Origin: an uncultured Bacteroides sp. | GTDB taxonomy: Bacteria; Bacteroidota; Bacteroidia; Bacteroidales; Bacteroidaceae | Direction of reading: 5' to 3' | Assembly (NCBI GenBank): GCA_902472795.1 | Contig: CABROZ010000036.1 | Span: 1-19,303, forward strand | Length of the DNA stretch: 19,303 nt | Part shown: positions 7,724 to 15,196 of the stretch, in pieces | Layout of the letters: every line of letters starts with the position of its first letter | How positions within the stretch are numbered: the stretch's first letter is position 1 | Notes under the pieces: generated by a model | What the model saw: the letters and a program-made list of their open reading frames with translations, nothing else | What the model was told of the DNA's origin: nothing | Database searches by the model: none | Position numbers and translations under genes: made by a program

Positions 7724-7876
7724 GGAGTTATGTCCCTGTTCCCGTGGGGTTATGTCCGTATCCTCCTGAGGTTACGTCCGTTCCCTCAAGGGGAAACTCT
7801 CGTTCCCCAAGGAGGTTACGGCCGTTCCCCAAAGAGGAAACGGCAGTTTCCAAGGCAGGAAACGAACGGAAACTGC
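7724..7876. repeat. Degenerate tandem array, about seven units of 20-23 bp
   Basis: Units can be set at 7724-7746, 7747-7769, 7770-7790, 7791-7811, 7812-7834, 7835-7856 and 7857-7876. They alternate between a GGTTAyGkCCGTTCCC form and a GGAAACnnnCGTTCCC or GGAAACGG form, often followed by (C)AAG. The end of the array contains perfect inverted pieces: GGAAAC/GTTTCC (7836-7851) and GCAGTTTCC/GGAAACTGC (7843-7851 with 7868-7876). The spacing is not a multiple of three throughout and no single frame keeps a peptide repeat, which argues against coding. Function unknown. Confidence 0.6.
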
Positions 7877-7966
7877 AAATGTTTGAACTACAGATTCTTG
7901 CTATTTTCCCCTCGTTGTGCTTGGGTCATAAGAAATCTCTCGGCTGACCGGCGGCGTACATCCGGT

Positions 7967-8719
7967 TTATATCAGCTGCATCTTTATGCCGAATGAAAGG
8001 CTCAGGTAATCTTTCGGTTTCAGATACTTGTTGGTAAATGCGCTTATCACGTAGAGGTCGCACGTGCTGATTTCGTAGAACAGGCTGATTTGTTTGGCCA
8101 TGAACCGATGTTTTCGGTCGATGTGTAAGTTAAGGCGTTGTCCTAAGAAGACATGAAAGCGTATTTTGGACGAAAAGCCATAATAACCTTTAGGATAACG
8201 GTCCGGCTCGTTCACCCAGAAGTCATCCCCAAATACGGTATTTACATACATGCCGCACGTAAGCGGGTTGATGCTGAACGGGCTTTCTTTGATGCGTAAA
8301 TTCCAGGGGATATAGTTCTGTTTTACGGTGAATGTAAGTTTGGTTTTACTCGATTGATATTTGGGCAGAATGCCGAAAAGCATGTCTGTCTCCCACTGAT
8401 TGTGACGTCCATAGTCCCAACCGGGTCCCACGGACACGAGCCCTATATTGCCTGCGAACTGGATTTTGCTGTATGCGGGTATCAGGGCTTCCCAGTGGTT
8501 GCGGTAGCGTCGGATGCGATGGTCGTATTTGTTTTGATATGACGGCATGTCTCCGTTGGGCAGTGGTGCCCATATCGTATCGTGCTTTACGATCCAGACG
8601 GTATCATGCCGAAGTTCCGCCTGTTGTATTTGTGCCTGAAGCGGAAATGCGAATACGGACAGGAGCAGAGCAAGGCAATATGGAATACCTTTTTTAATAA
8701 TATACCACTTCTCTTTCAT
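7967..8719 (-). CDS. Secreted protein of unknown function, probably outer-membrane beta-barrel (DUF3575-like)
   Basis: A 250-residue protein. Residues 1-30 look like a Sec signal peptide (positively charged start, hydrophobic CLALLLSVFAFPLQAQ, cleavage near Ala29). The mature part is rich in alternating polar/aromatic stretches such as KLTFTVKQNYIPWNLRI, and ends in YLSLSFGIKMQLI, like a final membrane strand of a barrel. The middle (SKIQFAGNIGLVSVGPGWDYG, about 84-104) resembles the start of DUF3575-type barrels; this is a tentative match from memory. Its ATG (8719) overlaps the end of the metallophosphoesterase gene by 26 bases in another frame, so the two are translationally close and probably one operon. 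No catalytic motif is visible. I cannot assign a function. Confidence 0.75.
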   Translation of the reverse strand: MKEKWYIIKKGIPYCLALLLSVFAFPLQAQIQQAELRHDTVWIVKHDTIWAPLPNGDMPSYQNKYDHRIRRYRNHWEALIPAYSKIQFAGNIGLVSVGPGWDYGRHNQWETDMLFGILPKYQSSKTKLTFTVKQNYIPWNLRIKESPFSINPLTCGMYVNTVFGDDFWVNEPDRYPKGYYGFSSKIRFHVFLGQRLNLHIDRKHRFMAKQISLFYEISTCDLYVISAFTNKYLKPKDYLSLSFGIKMQLI

Positions 8720-9497
8720 AGCCTTCGGGTGTGATGGTGAAAATATAATAGTTGCGGTGTTTCATGCAGTCGCTCATATAATACATGATTCCGTCTTCGA
8801 AAAGCTCTTCTTCGAAAAGGTGGTGTTCGTGGGCTGCAGTGCAAAACTGAATGCCGGGAAACTCGATGACATACCGTTCGAATACCCGTGCCACATTGTT
8901 GTTGAACTGGTCGGCATACGGGCGTACGTGCATGGATATGACAGTCTTGTCAAATTCGTCTCGGCGACTCTTTATTTCGTTTTCCAGAAATTCGAAGTCG
9001 GGGATAGGCTGTGAATAGTCGTTTTCGAGGGCATTGGTGTTCAGGCAGACAAACTTGACACGTCCGGCGATGAAACTGAAGTTGGGTTCTCCGAAGATGG
9101 CCTTATAGGCTTCTTCGCCTGTTCCCAAGCAGTCGTGGTTGCCGATAAGGGTGACATACGGGACATTCAGCTTATTCATGATGTCGCGTTGCCATAGAAA
9201 TTCATTGGTCACCCCAAAATCGCTCATGTCTCCGCCGTGAATGACGAAGTCGATATCGTTCCGTTGGTTCAGATGGTTGACGAAATCGACGGTTTCATCA
9301 TACCACCGCTGTGAATCTCCCATGGTGACAACTCGTATGGTATCTTTGTTAAGGCAGAGAGCCTCGATTTCGGATATGTTGTGGGCGTTGACATCTGTTT
9401 CTCCACTAATCCTTACGTCATAAGGATGATAATCGATCATGTCGCAACTGGTAACCAGCAGGCACAATGAAATGATATAAGATAAAGAATGCTTCAT
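8694..9497 (-). CDS. Calcineurin-like metallophosphoesterase, predicted lipoprotein
   Basis: A 267-residue hydrolase of the binuclear-metal phosphoesterase fold. Starting at ATG 9497 gives a short lipoprotein signal with lipobox LVTSC (Cys18), followed by Asp19, so it is probably exported and lipid-anchored. An in-frame start at 9536 would add 13 residues before the signal and is less likely. Metal motifs are GDSQ (Asp61, with Gln63 where DxH usually has His), GGDMSD (88-93), GNHD (119-122), MH (His190) and AHEHH (222-226). Gln in the first motif occurs in some families of this fold, so activity is still plausible. It overlaps the barrel-like gene and has a distant promoter candidate at 9632-9661. 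The substrate (phosphomonoester, diester or nucleotide) is not evident. Confidence 0.88.
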   Translation of the reverse strand: MKHSLSYIISLCLLVTSCDMIDYHPYDVRISGETDVNAHNISEIEALCLNKDTIRVVTMGDSQRWYDETVDFVNHLNQRNDIDFVIHGGDMSDFGVTNEFLWQRDIMNKLNVPYVTLIGNHDCLGTGEEAYKAIFGEPNFSFIAGRVKFVCLNTNALENDYSQPIPDFEFLENEIKSRRDEFDKTVISMHVRPYADQFNNNVARVFERYVIEFPGIQFCTAAHEHHLFEEELFEDGIMYYMSDCMKHRNYYIFTITPEGYEREVVYY

Positions 9498-9631
9498 GAC
9501 TGCATTCGGCGTTAATCGGCAAGCAATTTTACTCATGGATACATAAGTTTGTGGATGGGCTGGCTTTTATGCCTTAGGAAATAGACAGCCATGCACTTTT
9601 TCAGATAAATACAAAATCATTTAACAACATG

Positions 9632-9661
9632 CAAATGTATGTATTCCTTTCCGAACACAAA
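9632..9661 (-). promoter_or_regulatory. Bacteroides-type promoter for the phosphoesterase/barrel pair
   Basis: On the minus strand, TTTG (9658-9661), an 18-base spacer and TACATTTG (9632-9639) match the -33/-7 consensus closely. Transcription would begin near 9625, leaving a leader of about 125 bases before ATG 9497. Confidence 0.5.
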
Positions 9662-9720
9662 TAGTCTGATTTTCCTTTTTAATGTTTATATCTTCGGTTG
9701 AGACTGTATTTTTTCTCCAG

Positions 9721-9761
9721 TCAGGAAATATTTTTCCCAATCAGGTAATGTCTTTTCCCGG
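9721..9761. repeat. Degenerate 20-21 bp direct repeat, two clear copies
   Basis: Copies at 9721-9740 and 9741-9761 share the pattern TCAGGnAATnTnTTTTCCC. Partial echoes flank them: TTTTTTCTCCAG (9709-9720) before and CAGAAGGAAAT (9762-9772) after. The period is close to that of the array at 7724-7876 and both carry TTCCC/GGAAA blocks. It lies just beyond the gcvP terminator. Function unknown. Confidence 0.5.
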
Positions 9762-9778
9762 CAGAAGGAAATATAAAT

Positions 9779-9823
9779 AAAAAAGAACCGGTCATCAACC
9801 ATTCATATTGATAACCGGTTCTT
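9779..9823 (-). terminator. Strong rho-independent terminator of gcvP
   Basis: Arms at 9783-9798 and 9808-9823 form a 16-bp stem with one mismatch (AAGAACCGG/CCGGTTCTT core) and a 9-base loop. On the minus strand it is followed by a run of T (complement of the A run ending at 9784) and further T-rich sequence. It starts 39 bases after the gcvP stop. On + there is no T run after the hairpin. Confidence 0.9.
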
Positions 9824-9861
9824 AAAAACTCTATATTCTTTTTCTCGCGAAATAGACTGGC

Positions 9862-12711
9862 TTATTCGAATTTGCCATAGCGGGTCGGCAGCAATTTGCG
9901 GTCGCCTAATGTGTTGTCAACACGAGCTACGTTAATCCAGAATTTGTTTTCACGAACATTTTCTGTAGGATAGGCTGCTTTGGCACGGCTGTAACAATGT
10001 TCCCACTGGTCGGATACGACTTCGTATTCAGGATGTGGAGCATTGACCAGTACGTTGTCGGTTTTGTCGGCAAAGCCTTCTTTCACTTCCTGGATTTCTT
10101 TCCAGATAGATAGCATGACCTGAACAAAGTTGTCGAGTTCGGCAAGGCTTTCGCTTTCGGTAGGTTCAATCATCAAAGTGCCATGAACCGGGAACGAGAG
10201 CGTAGGAGCATGATAGCCGTAATCCATCAGGCGTTTGGCAATGTCGTTTTCGCTGATGCCCGTTTCCTCGTGGATTTTTCGGCATTCGAGTATCATCTCG
10301 TGGCCTACAAAACCGTTGGCGCCGCGATAGACGATACCATAAGTATCGTTCAGGCAGGCGGCCAGATAGTTGGCGTTGAGTATGGCTATCTTGGTGGCAC
10401 GTGTCAGTCCTTCGGCACCCATCATGCGGATGTAGCCGTAGGTAATGGGCAGAATGCCGGCACTACCGAATGGAGCAGATGACACCTCGTTGGTAGCATT
10501 GCCAAACAAGTGATGTCCCGGTAGGAAGGGAACCAGATGGCTGGCCACGCAGATGGGACCGACACCCGGACCGCCACCGCCATGAGGCGAAGCAAATGTC
10601 TTGTGCAGATTCAGATGACAGACGTCGGCACCTATGAATCCGGGACTGGTAAGTCCGACCTGGGCATTCATGTTGGCGCCATCCATATAGACCTGAGCTC
10701 CACAGGCGTGGATAATCTTGCAGATTTCTACAATTTCAGTTTCGAAGATGCCGTGGGTGGAGGGGTAGGTAATCATCAGAGCCGCAAGGTCCGAACGGTT
10801 CTCTTCGGCTTTGGCACGAAGGTCGGCCATGTCCACATTGCCATGCTCGTCACAGGCACATGTCACAGTCGTGAAGCCTGCTTGAACGGCGGAAGCAGGA
10901 TTGGTGCCGTGAGCCGAGGCCGGTATAAGGATTTTGTTGCGATGGCCTTCGTCGATACTTTCCAGATAGGCTCGGATGACACGCAGTCCGGTGTATTCGC
11001 CTGCAGCTCCCGAATTGGGCTGAAGGCTGACGCCTGCAAATCCGGTAATGGTTTTCAGTTCGTCGCTCAGGTTGTTGATGAGTTCGCGATAACCTTCGGC
11101 CTGGTCTTCGGGGACAAGCGGGTGGATATTCATGAATTCCGGGCGACTTAAGGGAAGCATCTCGGCTGCTGCATTCAGCTTCATGGTGCACGAACCAAGT
11201 GAAATCATGGAGTGAGCCAGTGATATGTCTTTACGGTCCAATCGCTTGATATAGCGCATCATTTCCGTTTCGGTGTGATACAGGCGGAATACTTCGTGAG
11301 TCAGGAAGGAGGATTTTCGCTTCATGTCACTGTGCAGGATGTTTCCGTCAGGGATGTTGGTGACTTTGTGCCAATCCTGTTCAGCTGCTATGGTGAAGAT
11401 CGAAAGCAGGACATTGACAGCAGCAATGTCTGTTGTTTCATCGATGCTGAAGCCGACGTCACCGTTGTCGAAATAGCGCAGGTTGACTTCTTTGCTCAGC
11501 GCAATGGTGCGTATCTGCTGGGCCGACAGCTTGTCGGGCAGACTGAAACGGAGCGTATCAAAATATTGTACGTTTTGTTGATGAAATCCAAGTTTGCTGA
11601 TAGCTTTTTCCAGAAAGACCGTAATGCTGTGGATGCGTTCAGCTATGTTACGGATGCCTTCCTGTCCGTGATAGACGGCATAGAATCCGGCCATGGTAGC
11701 AAGCAGGGCTTGTGCAGTGCAGATATTTGAAGTGGCCTTTTCGCGCTTGATATGCTGTTCGCGGGTCTGTAGGGCCATGCGATAGCACAGTTTTCCGTAT
11801 TTGTCGCGCGACCATCCGATGATGCGTCCCGGCATATTGCGCTTGTATTCATCGCGAGTGGCAAAGTAGGCAGCCGATGGTCCGCCATAGAACATCGGGG
11901 TGCCCAGACGTTGGGTGGAACCGAAAACGATGTCTGCTCCCCATTCACCCGGAGGGGTAAGCAGGGCTAAGCTCAGGATGTCGGCAGCGACGGCAACTTT
12001 ACAGCCGGCTGCATGAGCCTTCTCGACGAATGCGCGATAGTCTTCTACACTGCCGTTGGCATTGGGATACTGTAATACACAAGCGAAAACATCGGGCGTG
12101 AGTTCGGCTTCACTGTAACGGCCTACACGCAGGCAGATGCCTTGTGGTATGGCGCGCGTCGTCATAACGGCCAGTGTCTGCGGGAAGATGCTTTCATCTA
12201 CAAAGACGGTGTTGGCACCTTCCTTTTGCTGCGTGCGTGAGCGCAAGGCGTGCATCATGGTAACGGCCTCGGCAGCAGCTGTACCTTCGTCGAGGAGGGA
12301 GCAGTTGGCAAGCGGCATTCCGGTGAGGTCGCATACGGCGGTCTGGAAATTCATGAGGGCTTCCAGGCGACCTTGTGACACTTCAGTTTGATAGGGAGTG
12401 TAAGAGGTGTACCACACGGGATTCTCAAAAACATTCCGTTGTATGACGGCAGGAGTAATGGTCCCATACCATCCCATACCGATATACGTTGTATAGAGTT
12501 TGTTTTTTGAGGCTAACTGAGCTATGTGGCTGGCAAATTCGTATTCGGTCATAGGCTCGGGCAGGTCGAGTGGCTTGTCTAAACGGATGTTGGACGGAAT
12601 GGTCTTGTCTATCAGTTCGTCGAGGCTGCCGACGCCGATTTTGCGTAGCATAACTTCTTCGTCTTGAGGAGCTATGCCGATGTGGCGGTTGATCAATAAG
12701 TCGTTTTTCAT
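9862..12711 (-). CDS. gcvP: Glycine dehydrogenase (decarboxylating), P-protein of the glycine cleavage system
   Basis: A 949-residue, single-chain P-protein, close to the usual length of about 950-960. It decarboxylates glycine with pyridoxal phosphate and passes the aminomethyl group to the lipoyl arm of H-protein, in the cytoplasm. The PLP-binding Lys704 lies in NLHKTFASPHGGGGPG, with the Gly-rich loop just after. The N-terminal half has TYIGMGWYGT and the C-terminal half SLGSCTMKLNAAAEM, both family signatures. I chose ATG 12711 (MKNDLLINRHIG). An in-frame start at 12753 would add 14 residues unlike the family and overlap the promoter candidate. The T and H proteins are not in this window. 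It is the last gene before a strong terminator and follows the MBL-fold gene by 62 bases. No glycine riboswitch is visible. Confidence 0.97.
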   Translation of the reverse strand: MKNDLLINRHIGIAPQDEEVMLRKIGVGSLDELIDKTIPSNIRLDKPLDLPEPMTEYEFASHIAQLASKNKLYTTYIGMGWYGTITPAVIQRNVFENPVWYTSYTPYQTEVSQGRLEALMNFQTAVCDLTGMPLANCSLLDEGTAAAEAVTMMHALRSRTQQKEGANTVFVDESIFPQTLAVMTTRAIPQGICLRVGRYSEAELTPDVFACVLQYPNANGSVEDYRAFVEKAHAAGCKVAVAADILSLALLTPPGEWGADIVFGSTQRLGTPMFYGGPSAAYFATRDEYKRNMPGRIIGWSRDKYGKLCYRMALQTREQHIKREKATSNICTAQALLATMAGFYAVYHGQEGIRNIAERIHSITVFLEKAISKLGFHQQNVQYFDTLRFSLPDKLSAQQIRTIALSKEVNLRYFDNGDVGFSIDETTDIAAVNVLLSIFTIAAEQDWHKVTNIPDGNILHSDMKRKSSFLTHEVFRLYHTETEMMRYIKRLDRKDISLAHSMISLGSCTMKLNAAAEMLPLSRPEFMNIHPLVPEDQAEGYRELINNLSDELKTITGFAGVSLQPNSGAAGEYTGLRVIRAYLESIDEGHRNKILIPASAHGTNPASAVQAGFTTVTCACDEHGNVDMADLRAKAEENRSDLAALMITYPSTHGIFETEIVEICKIIHACGAQVYMDGANMNAQVGLTSPGFIGADVCHLNLHKTFASPHGGGGPGVGPICVASHLVPFLPGHHLFGNATNEVSSAPFGSAGILPITYGYIRMMGAEGLTRATKIAILNANYLAACLNDTYGIVYRGANGFVGHEMILECRKIHEETGISENDIAKRLMDYGYHAPTLSFPVHGTLMIEPTESESLAELDNFVQVMLSIWKEIQEVKEGFADKTDNVLVNAPHPEYEVVSDQWEHCYSRAKAAYPTENVRENKFWINVARVDNTLGDRKLLPTRYGKFE

Positions 12712-12723
12712 ATCTATATTGAT

Positions 12724-12753
12724 TAAATATATGTTATTCGATGTTTCCTTCAA
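12724..12753 (-). promoter_or_regulatory. Candidate promoter of gcvP
   Basis: On the minus strand, TTG (12751-12753), a 19-base spacer and TATATTTA (12724-12731) come one base short of TAnnTTTG. The leader would be only about 5-8 bases, which lowers confidence. Without it, gcvP would depend on read-through from the genes upstream. Confidence 0.3.
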
Positions 12754-12773
12754 TCTGACAGGGGCTTATTCTT

Positions 12774-13412
12774 TTATCTGAAGAAAGGGTTTTCTGCCTT
12801 TTCGATGCCGATGGTGGTCGGTGCGCCGTGTCCGGGATAAACGACGGTGTCGTTGGGCAGTACAAACAGGCGGCTGCAGATGTGGTCTATCAGCTCGTCG
12901 AAGTTGCCTCCTGCCAGGTCGGCACGGCCGATGCTGCCTTGAAACAATACGTCGCCCGAAAACATGCAATGTTCGGAAGCGCAATAATACACTAAACTTC
13001 CTGGTGAATGACCTGGCACGTGGATGGCCTCTAACTGGGTATTGCCGAAGGTGATGATGTCACCGTCGTGCAGGTAATGACCAAGTGGCACAGGTGGTTC
13101 TTGAAGTTGGAAACCGAACATCCGGCTTTGTTTGGGAGCTTCGTCTATCCAAAACTCATCAGCCTGGTTGGCTTCGGCTTTCAGTCCGAACTCTTTCAGC
13201 ATGAATGGGTTGCCGAAGATGTGGTCAAGATGCAAGTGGGTGTTGAGCAGATGCTTTACATTCAGCTGGAAGCTTGTGATGAAACCCTTGAGGTCCTGTT
13301 TTTCTTCTTCATAGAAGCAACCCGGGTCGATGACGACTGCTTCACGGGTTTCGTCCCACAGTACATAGCAATTCTCCGGGAACATATTGAATTCGAATCG
13401 CTTAATTTTCAT
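12774..13412 (-). CDS. MBL-fold metallo-hydrolase (glyoxalase II/YcbL-like)
   Basis: A 212-residue cytoplasmic member of the metallo-beta-lactamase fold, in the short group that lacks the glyoxalase II substrate domain. Metal ligands are THLHLDH (His59, His61, Asp63, His64), His135 in GHSPGS, Asp154 in FSGDVLF, and His195 in YPGHG. Family members hydrolyse thioesters or related compounds; the true substrate here is unknown, and glutathione is not typical of Bacteroidales. ATG 13412 gives MKIKRFEFNMFPENCYVL, the family start. A longer reading to 13487 would overlap rsmG and lacks support. It lies 55 bases after rsmG and 62 before gcvP, all on the minus strand, consistent with cotranscription. 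Confidence 0.88.
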   Translation of the reverse strand: MKIKRFEFNMFPENCYVLWDETREAVVIDPGCFYEEEKQDLKGFITSFQLNVKHLLNTHLHLDHIFGNPFMLKEFGLKAEANQADEFWIDEAPKQSRMFGFQLQEPPVPLGHYLHDGDIITFGNTQLEAIHVPGHSPGSLVYYCASEHCMFSGDVLFQGSIGRADLAGGNFDELIDHICSRLFVLPNDTVVYPGHGAPTTIGIEKAENPFFR

Positions 13413-13467
13413 TTCAGTATGATTTTGGTTTTTATGGATCAATGATCTAATGGGGTGCGTACTTATG

Positions 13468-14088
13468 TCATAACCCTGTATAGACAACTTTTTTGGTTTT
13501 GAAGTATTCTTCTTCGAAGTAATCTTTCAGGTCCCAAATGACTGTTCGTCGTCTGAAGGGGAAGGTCTCATGTTCCAGTTCGCCTCCTTTCAGACAGATA
13601 AGGCCGTTGGGCAGGGCATTGTGTCCGTCTGTAGATATGTTCTTCCGGACTATTTTCAGCAGGTCAGCCAATGGCATGACGGCACGGCTTACGACAAAAT
13701 CGAATTTTTGTTTTTCGTCTTCGGCACGTTCGTGGCAGAAAGTGACGTTTTGTAATCCGATACTGTTGGCTACTTCGTTGGCCACACGTACTTTTTTCCC
13801 GATGCTGTCAACCAGATGAAAGCTTGAATCGGGGAAGAGTATTGCAAGCGGTATCCCGGGGAATCCTCCGCCTGTTCCTAAATCCATGATGTGAGTGTCT
13901 GGACGGAAACGGATAACCTGTGCTATACCTAAGGAATGGAGTACGTGATGTTCGTACAGGTTGCTGATGTCTTTGCGTGAAATTACGTTGATTTTCGAGT
14001 TCCAGTCCGTATAGAGGTCGTAAAGCGCTGCGAACTGCGTTTTCTGCTTCTCTGTCAGATCCGGAAAATATTTCAGAATGATGTCCAT
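13468..14088 (-). CDS. rsmG: 16S rRNA (guanine-527-N7)-methyltransferase RsmG
   Basis: A 206-residue enzyme (formerly GidB) that methylates N7 of G527 in 16S rRNA, using S-adenosylmethionine, in the cytoplasm. Family signs are NVISRKDISNLYEHHVLHSL (34-53), the SAM-binding IMDLGTGGGFPGIP (67-80), DSIGKK (94-99), SRAV (134-137) and LKGG (166-169). Length is normal for the family. ATG 14088 is the only early start. It sits 39 bases after the lipoprotein gene and 55 before the MBL-fold gene. Loss of this gene is known to give low-level streptomycin resistance in other bacteria; the copy here looks intact. Confidence 0.96.
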   Translation of the reverse strand: MDIILKYFPDLTEKQKTQFAALYDLYTDWNSKINVISRKDISNLYEHHVLHSLGIAQVIRFRPDTHIMDLGTGGGFPGIPLAILFPDSSFHLVDSIGKKVRVANEVANSIGLQNVTFCHERAEDEKQKFDFVVSRAVMPLADLLKIVRKNISTDGHNALPNGLICLKGGELEHETFPFRRRTVIWDLKDYFEEEYFKTKKVVYTGL

Positions 14089-14127
14089 TGGCTTAATATG
14101 TTTGTTGGTAGCGTGACACGGACGCGC

Positions 14128-14973
14128 CTATTTAACGGAGTTAATGATTGTCAAGTCTTCTTTTAGCAGATGCTGTAGCATTTCCCATGGTAGGCTGATT
14201 TCGATGGCTCCCATTACGTAGGGGGCAATGTCATATACGTTGTAGTAGAAAGTAATGCCTTCTTTACTAAGATAGAAGTTTTCAGTTGGAGCCAATTCTC
14301 CTGTGCTGGCATAGCCCATTTCTTCCAGTTCTTCACGTGAAGTAACCTTGTGCATGGCCATCAGCTGATTCCAAAGCAGGTCGGTCAGGGCTTCTTCATA
14401 TCCTTCGGCAAACAGGTTGTCCAAGCGAATGGGGCTTAGGGTACGAAGGTCAATGTTGAGGAATGAGGTCATGTATATGCCATGGGCGCCTCCGGTGTAC
14501 TCCTCGTAGCGGTAGCGGTAGATCAGCAGGTCCTTGGCATAGAACTGAACATGGCTCTGAATGTATTTGTAATAGGAATACCATGCTCCGACATCGGATG
14601 ATGAATCGTTGGACTCTTTTTGGTAAAGCGGTTCGAGATCGGAACGATAGTCGCTGATGTATTTGCGGGTATATTCGTTGACGGCTTCTTCGGGCTGCAT
14701 GGTGGTGTATTTGTCACCTAAACAGACTGAAATGAAGTAGGTATTCAGGCTGTCTTTCAGCCGTGCATCGGATGATTGGCTGGCAAATGAAAGATTGATG
14801 ACCAGGTTGCAGGCAGGTTTGGCAGTGTCTCCGAAGAGATGGGCTGTTTCATTTACTTGTATGCTGTCGAACTCCAGTGCTCCCTTGTTTTTATTCATGT
14901 TGTTACCGCATGAAAAGAAAAAAAGGCTTGTCGTAAGCAAAAAAATGAGTTGGGTGACAGTTTGCTTTTTCAT
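14128..14973 (-). CDS. Lipoprotein with DUF4163/DUF3298 (RsiV-like) domains
   Basis: A 281-residue predicted lipoprotein. The signal runs to lipobox FFFSC (Cys22), followed by Gly-Asn-Asn, so it is exported and lipid-anchored. The central part (about 50-160, from CNLVINLSF) fits DUF4163, and EYTGGAHG (158-165) begins the DUF3298 region, which runs to the C-terminus and includes FYLSKEGITFYYNVYDIAPYVMG. These domains also occur outside the membrane in RsiV, an anti-sigma factor that binds lysozyme. There is no N-terminal anti-sigma part here, so a sigma-control role is not implied. It is first in the rsmG, MBL hydrolase and gcvP series and divergent from lipB, with a -7 element upstream. Function unknown. 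Confidence 0.85.
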   Translation of the reverse strand: MKKQTVTQLIFLLTTSLFFFSCGNNMNKNKGALEFDSIQVNETAHLFGDTAKPACNLVINLSFASQSSDARLKDSLNTYFISVCLGDKYTTMQPEEAVNEYTRKYISDYRSDLEPLYQKESNDSSSDVGAWYSYYKYIQSHVQFYAKDLLIYRYRYEEYTGGAHGIYMTSFLNIDLRTLSPIRLDNLFAEGYEEALTDLLWNQLMAMHKVTSREELEEMGYASTGELAPTENFYLSKEGITFYYNVYDIAPYVMGAIEISLPWEMLQHLLKEDLTIINSVK

Positions 14974-15021
14974 AACAGGTTTTGTTTATAAATCAATATT
15001 GGGGTACTATACTCTTACGGA

Positions 15022-15029
15022 CAAATATA
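15022..15029 (-). promoter_or_regulatory. -7 element upstream of the DUF3298 lipoprotein gene
   Basis: TATATTTG on the minus strand is an exact TAnnTTTG match, giving a leader of about 42 bases before ATG 14973. No good TTTG is seen at the expected -33 distance. It likely drives the lipoprotein, rsmG, MBL hydrolase and perhaps gcvP. Confidence 0.45.
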
Positions 15030-15183
15030 GGATATATTGGTGAACCTGTTGTATGGATATAGGAAAAAACACCGGAGAAGATGAAACTTTCTTTCGTTGC
15101 ACATTGGAAGGTAGTGTTGTTGGGTTGTTGAGAGGTGAAAGATTATTTGTGTGTTCGATTATCAGGTTATGAAGAAATCTTTT

Positions 15184-15191
15184 TAACTTTG
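15184..15191 (+). promoter_or_regulatory. -7 element directly at the lipB start
   Basis: TAACTTTG fits TAnnTTTG and ends only 5 bases before the lipB ATG (15197). The 18 bases at 15175-15192 match those before pheT at 17 of 18 positions. No clear -33 TTTG is seen at the usual distance. If used, the lipB message would be leaderless or nearly so. Confidence 0.45.
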
Positions 15192-15196
15192 CTTCC

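Larger units (their letters stand above)
7350..7966. other. 617-base gap without a gene
   Basis: This stretch separates the regulator start from the end of the barrel-like gene. It holds the palindromic repeat (7379-7573), a weak promoter (7587-7615) and a degenerate short-unit array (7724-7876). The remaining parts (7616-7723 and 7877-7966) show nothing I can name. Open frames here read through the repeats in several phases, lack family resemblance and start at TTG, so I call none of them. No terminator with a T run was seen for the minus-strand gene ending at 7967. Confidence 0.7.
9498..9861. other. 364-base gap without a gene
   Basis: This region lies between the phosphoesterase start and the gcvP stop. 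It contains a promoter candidate for the phosphoesterase (9632-9661), a short degenerate direct repeat (9721-9761) and the gcvP terminator (9779-9823). The leader at 9498-9625 has no hairpin I would rely on. It is A/T-rich and has no credible open frame. Confidence 0.7.

Noticed and set aside
7619..7996. 125-codon open frame on + over the short-unit array
   Set aside because: It starts at TTG, reads through degenerate repeats, overlaps the end of the barrel-like gene and has no recognisable fold.
10537..11151. 204-codon open frame on +, antisense to gcvP
   Set aside because: Shadow of the conserved P-protein coding sequence; composition unlike real proteins.
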